10,190 nucleotides of DNA from an uncultured Lachnospiraceae bacterium. GTDB lineage: Bacteria; Bacillota; Clostridia; Lachnospirales; Lachnospiraceae. The number at the start of each line of letters is the position of its first letter. The stretch's first letter is position 1. The notes below the pieces were generated by a model. The model saw nothing but the letters and a program-made list of their open reading frames with translations, was not told the DNA's origin and searched no databases. Positions 7,348 to 10,190 of the stretch are shown piece after piece. Both the position numbers and the translations under genes were made by a program. Where the stretch lies: NCBI GenBank assembly GCA_947178115.1, contig CAMWXF010000039.1, positions 1-10,190 of the forward strand, given 5' to 3'.

Positions 7348-7352
7348 GGAGG
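7348..7352 (+). promoter_or_regulatory. Ribosome binding site that sets the HPr gene start
   Basis: GGAGG lies 8 nt before ATG 7361. The in-frame TTG at 7346 overlaps this site and is not a credible start. With ATG 7361 the active histidine is exactly residue 15 and the regulatory serine exactly residue 46, the standard HPr numbering. Confidence 0.85.
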
Positions 7353-7360
7353 ATAAGGGT

Positions 7361-7624
7361 ATGGTAAGCCAAAAGGTAGTCATCAAAAACCCGACAGGGC
7401 TGCATCTAAGACCGGCAGGCATCCTATGTAAGGAAGCAATGCAGTTTAAATCATTGATAACTTTTACATTTCGGGAAAATACAGCGAATGCCAAGAGTGT
7501 ATTGAGTGTGCTGGGTGCGTGTGTCAAGTGTGGTGATGAGATCGAGTTTGTGTGTGATGGCGAGGATGAAGAAGAGGCGCTGAAAACACTGATCAGTGCG
7601 ATCGAGAGTGGACTCGGTGAATAA
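7361..7624 (+). CDS. HPr-family phosphocarrier protein
   Basis: An 87-residue cytoplasmic HPr. In the sugar phosphotransferase system HPr takes phosphate from Enzyme I on His15 and passes it to EIIA domains; in Firmicutes HPr kinase also phosphorylates Ser46 to give the CcpA co-repressor. Both sites are present: GLHLRPAG with H15 and R17, and NAKSVLSVLG with S46, followed by the usual GDEIEF strand and an acidic helix. H15 excludes a Crh-type protein. Two oddities: residue 16 is Leu where classical HPr has Ala (HARPA), and there are four cysteines, C23, C54, C57 and C65, with C54-x2-C57 just after the Ser46 helix. It may be the main HPr or a paralog of the general PTS protein; no ptsI is adjacent, so I leave the symbol blank. 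It is transcribed from its own apparent promoter and ends at a strong terminator. Confidence 0.92.
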   Translation: MVSQKVVIKNPTGLHLRPAGILCKEAMQFKSLITFTFRENTANAKSVLSVLGACVKCGDEIEFVCDGEDEEEALKTLISAIESGLGE

Positions 7625-7636
7625 TGTCATCTGTTT

Positions 7637-7665
7637 AGCCCGTTGTGTTCAACGGGCTTTCTTTT
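7637..7665 (+). terminator. Intrinsic terminator after the HPr gene
   Basis: AGCCCGTTG (7637-7645) and CAACGGGCT (7650-7658) form a perfect 9-bp G+C-rich stem with a TGTT loop, followed directly by a T-rich run (TTTCTTTT through 7665). It starts 12 nt after the HPr stop and ends 27 nt before leuA, so it should separate the two transcripts unless readthrough is regulated. Confidence 0.93.
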
Positions 7666-7692
7666 ATTAATGCAGAAGTGGAGGAGACCTAA

Positions 7693-9378
7693 ATGTTAAA
7701 TTACAAGCGTTATCGTAAGAATCCGGTGGTGGATTATCCGGAGAGAAAATGGCCGAATAAGGAGATCGAAAAGGCGCCCATATGGTGCAGTGTGGATCTT
7801 CGTGACGGCAATCAGGCGTTGATCGATCCCATGATTGTATCGGAGAAGATCGAATTTTTTAACTATCTGATCAAACTGGGATTCAAGGAGATTGAAATCG
7901 GATTCCCGGCGGCGAGTCAGATTGAATACGACTTTCTGCGGCAGTTGATTGACCGTAAATTGATTCCGGATGATGTGGTGGTCCAGGTGCTGACACAGTG
8001 CCGTGAGGAATTGGTGGAGCGGACTTTTGAATCCATACAGGGATGTAAGCAGGCGATCGTTCATATCTATAATTCCACTTCCACATTGCAGCGTGATGTG
8101 GTGTTTCATATGAACAGAGAGCAGATTATTAATATTGCCGTGGAAGGCACGAAGATGGTGAAGCGTCACGCGGAAAATTTCCCGGGCAAGATTATTCTGG
8201 AGTATTCCCCGGAGAGCTTCACGGGAACGGAACTTGATTTTGCATTGGATATCTGTACCGCGGTACAGGAAGAGTGGGGACCCACGAAGGAAAATCCGAT
8301 GATCATCAATCTGCCCTCTACGGTGGAGATGAACACGCCGAATGTGTACGCTGATCAAATTGAGTGGATGAACACCCACTTCAAGAATCGGGAGAGCATC
8401 ATCTTAAGCGTGCACCCGCACAATGACAGAGGAACCGGAGTGGCGAGTGCCGAGCTGGCGCTTCTGGCGGGAGCAGACCGAGTGGAAGGTACACTGTTTG
8501 GTAACGGTGAGCGTACCGGTAACGTGGATATTATGAATATTGCATATAATATGTTCTCACAGGGTATCGATCCTAAGCTTGCGATCGAGCATGTGAATGA
8601 GAGTATTGAAATCTATGAGAGGTGCTGTAAGATACCGATCCATCCGAGACATCCTTATGCGGGTAAACTGGTATTTACCGCATTCTCAGGTTCTCATCAG
8701 GATGCCATTAACAAGGGCGTTCACGCGCTGAAAGAGCGCGGCAGTGAGATCTGGCAGGTGCCTTATCTGCCCATAGATCCTTCGGATATCGGAAGAGAGT
8801 ATGAGCCGATCGTGCGGATCAATTCTCAGTCCGGTAAGGGTGGCGTCGCTTTTATTATGGACACATACTTCGGCTTCAAGCTGCCTAAGGGCATGCATAA
8901 AGAGTTTGCGAATGTAATTCAGGGGATATCTGAGAAACAGGGAGAGGTATCACCGGATCAGATCATGGACAATTTCAGAGAGCAGTATCTGAATCAGAAA
9001 GAGCCTATCCATTTCCGCAAACTGCGTGTGGATGACTTAAGCGGAGAGACGAAGTCAGAGTTTGATACTAAGGTGACTGTAGTCTACACGGATAACGGCG
9101 TGGAGAAAACGTTTGAGGCTGTGGGTAACGGACCGATTGATGCGGCGAAACGGGGACTGCAGGAAGAGCTGGATATCGATATTAAGATTCTGGATTACGA
9201 GGAGCATGCGCTGCAGAGCGGATCGAATTCTCAGGCGGCGGCGTATATCCATCTGCTGGATGTGGAGAGCGGCAGAGTGACCTACGGTGTGGGCGTAAGC
9301 TCCAACATCACGAGGGCTTCTGTAAGAGCCATCTTCTCCGCGGTAAACAGATTGGAACTGGGGCAGCATAAGGCGTAA
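7693..9378 (+). CDS. leuA: 2-Isopropylmalate synthase (long, type 2-like)
   Basis: LeuA joins acetyl-CoA and 3-methyl-2-oxobutanoate to give 2-isopropylmalate, the committed step of leucine synthesis. The 561-residue product has the HMGL-like TIM barrel with LRDGNQAL (R37, D38) at the first strand, the metal-binding SVHPHNDRG (H241, H243) and FGNGERTGN with N271. A C-terminal LeuA dimer/regulatory domain spans about residues 440-555 and includes GNGPIDA at 478-484; in the family this domain binds leucine for feedback inhibition. The extended start (PVVDYPERKWPNKEIEKAPIW) and wording match the long type 2 synthases better than the roughly 510-residue E. coli type. GGAGGAG (7680-7686) is 6 nt before the ATG. 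No leuB, leuC, leuD or ilv gene is adjacent, and only 27 nt separate the upstream terminator from the start, leaving no room for a T-box leader. Its promoter is not visible. Confidence 0.95.
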   Translation: MLNYKRYRKNPVVDYPERKWPNKEIEKAPIWCSVDLRDGNQALIDPMIVSEKIEFFNYLIKLGFKEIEIGFPAASQIEYDFLRQLIDRKLIPDDVVVQVLTQCREELVERTFESIQGCKQAIVHIYNSTSTLQRDVVFHMNREQIINIAVEGTKMVKRHAENFPGKIILEYSPESFTGTELDFALDICTAVQEEWGPTKENPMIINLPSTVEMNTPNVYADQIEWMNTHFKNRESIILSVHPHNDRGTGVASAELALLAGADRVEGTLFGNGERTGNVDIMNIAYNMFSQGIDPKLAIEHVNESIEIYERCCKIPIHPRHPYAGKLVFTAFSGSHQDAINKGVHALKERGSEIWQVPYLPIDPSDIGREYEPIVRINSQSGKGGVAFIMDTYFGFKLPKGMHKEFANVIQGISEKQGEVSPDQIMDNFREQYLNQKEPIHFRKLRVDDLSGETKSEFDTKVTVVYTDNGVEKTFEAVGNGPIDAAKRGLQEELDIDIKILDYEEHALQSGSNSQAAAYIHLLDVESGRVTYGVGVSSNITRASVRAIFSAVNRLELGQHKA

Positions 9379-9432
9379 AATAACAAATATAACATAACGG
9401 TTGTAATGCAACAGGTGTGGCGTAAAGCGGAT

Positions 9433-9445
9433 TGCATGACATGCA
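9433..9445. repeat. 13-bp perfect palindrome upstream of the sirtuin gene
   Basis: TGCATG-A-CATGCA is a perfect palindrome around A9439, ending 14 nt before the ribosome site of the deacylase gene. It could be a small operator or a chance match. The 92-nt spacer between leuA and this gene shows no clear terminator; TATAAC at 9388-9393 is the only fair -10-like hexamer and lacks a matching -35. Confidence 0.35.
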
Positions 9446-9459
9446 GCAAGATCAGATAT

Positions 9460-9467
9460 GGAGGTGG
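9460..9467 (+). promoter_or_regulatory. Ribosome binding site that sets the sirtuin start
   Basis: GGAGGTGG ends 3 nt before ATG 9471, with its GGAGGT core 5 nt before it. The frame stays open upstream to a TTG at 9432, but that codon has no ribosome site, and starting at 9471 places the nucleotide-binding motif at the usual distance from the N-terminus. Confidence 0.75.
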
Positions 9468-9470
9468 AGT

Positions 9471-10187
9471 ATGGAACAGTTGGAACAGCTTCGTAAATGG
9501 GTACAGGAAAGTAACAATATTGTATTTTTCGGCGGCGCGGGCGTGTCTACCGAGAGTGGTATTCCGGATTTCAGAAGTGTGGACGGACTATATCATCAGC
9601 AGTATGATTATCCGCCGGAGACGATCTTAAGCCACACGTTCTACAGGAAAAAGACTGACGAATTTTATCGCTTCTATCGTGCCAAAATGCTTTGTCTCGA
9701 TGCGAAGCCTAATGCGGCGCATTTGAAGCTGGCAGAGTGGGAGCAGAAGGGGAAGCTTAAGGCAGTGATTACCCAGAATATCGACGGCCTGCATCAGGCG
9801 GCAGGAAGCAGAGTAGTATTGGAACTGCATGGTTCCGTACTGCGCAATTACTGCGAGAAGTGTGGTGCGTTCTATGATGTGGAGTATATTGCAAACTCCG
9901 AGGGCGTACCGGCGTGTACCTGCGGTGGCAGCATTAAGCCGGATGTGGTGCTGTACGAGGAAGGACTGAATCAGAGGACGCTCGCAGATGCCATTCGCTA
10001 TATCAGCGAGGCGGATGTGCTGATCGTGGGCGGGACTTCGCTGGCTGTCTATCCGGCAGCGGGACTTCTGGATTATTATAACGGCAGCAAGCTGGTACTG
10101 GTTAATAAGACGCCTACTCCGAGAGATTCCATTGCGAATCTGATCGTGCAGGGGAGTATCGGGGAGATCTTTTCGCAGTTAGATTAG
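9471..10187 (+). CDS. NAD-dependent protein deacylase, Sir2 family
   Basis: A complete 238-residue sirtuin. Sirtuins remove acetyl or other acyl groups from lysine using NAD+, giving nicotinamide and O-acyl-ADP-ribose. The Rossmann-fold signature GGAGVSTESGIPDFRS spans residues 21-36; TQNIDGLHQAAGS at 101-113 lines the NAD pocket; ELHGS holds the catalytic base H120. The zinc ribbon uses C128-x2-C131 and C149-x-C151, the second pair one residue tighter than the common C-x2-C, as in several bacterial sirtuins. GGTSLAVYPAAGL and LVNKTPTPRD near the end complete the NAD site. Substrate preference (acetyl or succinyl) cannot be read with confidence: I do not see a clear YxxR desuccinylase motif. 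In some bacteria a partner deacylase regulates acetyl-CoA synthetase, but no acs or acetyltransferase gene is adjacent. It follows leuA after 92 nt and may share its transcript. Confidence 0.95.
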   Translation: MEQLEQLRKWVQESNNIVFFGGAGVSTESGIPDFRSVDGLYHQQYDYPPETILSHTFYRKKTDEFYRFYRAKMLCLDAKPNAAHLKLAEWEQKGKLKAVITQNIDGLHQAAGSRVVLELHGSVLRNYCEKCGAFYDVEYIANSEGVPACTCGGSIKPDVVLYEEGLNQRTLADAIRYISEADVLIVGGTSLAVYPAAGLLDYYNGSKLVLVNKTPTPRDSIANLIVQGSIGEIFSQLD

Positions 10188-10190
10188 GAT

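Noticed and set aside
7314..7367. AAGGGGG followed by a short CTG-started frame as a leader peptide before the HPr gene
   Set aside because: CTG is a poor start, the peptide shows no regulatory codon run, and nothing else supports translation there.
7666..7692. A T-box leader before leuA
   Set aside because: Only 27 nt remain after the upstream terminator, and no specifier or antiterminator element can fit.
7696..8379. A 227-codon open frame on the minus strand inside leuA
   Set aside because: It is antisense to the conserved leuA barrel and has no recognisable motif or start signal.

Overview
The window looks like core chromosome of a Gram-positive anaerobe of the class Clostridia, most likely Lachnospiraceae. 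That placement is an inference from gene order, protein style (an HPr with both His15 and Ser46, cdaA-cdaR-glmM in a row, comF followed by a YvyF-like protein) and purine-rich AGGAGG-type ribosome sites. Coding density is high, all eleven genes lie on the + strand, and I see no mobile element, CRISPR array, tRNA or rRNA.

Positions 1-3618 carry the 3' part of a RecD2-type helicase gene, then comF, a YvyF-like zinc-ribbon/HTH protein, and two membrane proteins of unknown function. The spacers are 37, 28, 9 and 37 nt, so this can be one transcript. Positions 3619-7218 hold the cyclic-di-AMP module: cdaA (diadenylate cyclase), cdaR (its membrane-anchored regulator, overlapping cdaA by 11 bp) and glmM (phosphoglucosamine mutase). 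In other Firmicutes the three products interact and tie c-di-AMP synthesis to the supply of the cell-wall precursor glucosamine-1-phosphate.

Positions 7219-7665 are a self-contained unit: a recognisable sigma-A-like promoter, a leader with an 8+8 bp inverted repeat, an HPr-family phosphocarrier gene and a strong intrinsic terminator. Positions 7666-9378 hold a long (type 2-like) 2-isopropylmalate synthase gene, leuA, with no visible promoter or T-box leader of its own. Positions 9471-10187 hold a complete Sir2-family NAD-dependent deacylase gene.

Most of the window is ordinary housekeeping DNA and I do not see a clearly new system. The items most worth a second look are the two uncharacterised membrane proteins directly upstream of cdaA, the leader inverted repeat of the HPr gene, the cysteine-rich HPr itself, and the isolated YvyF-like protein with no flagellar gene beside it.
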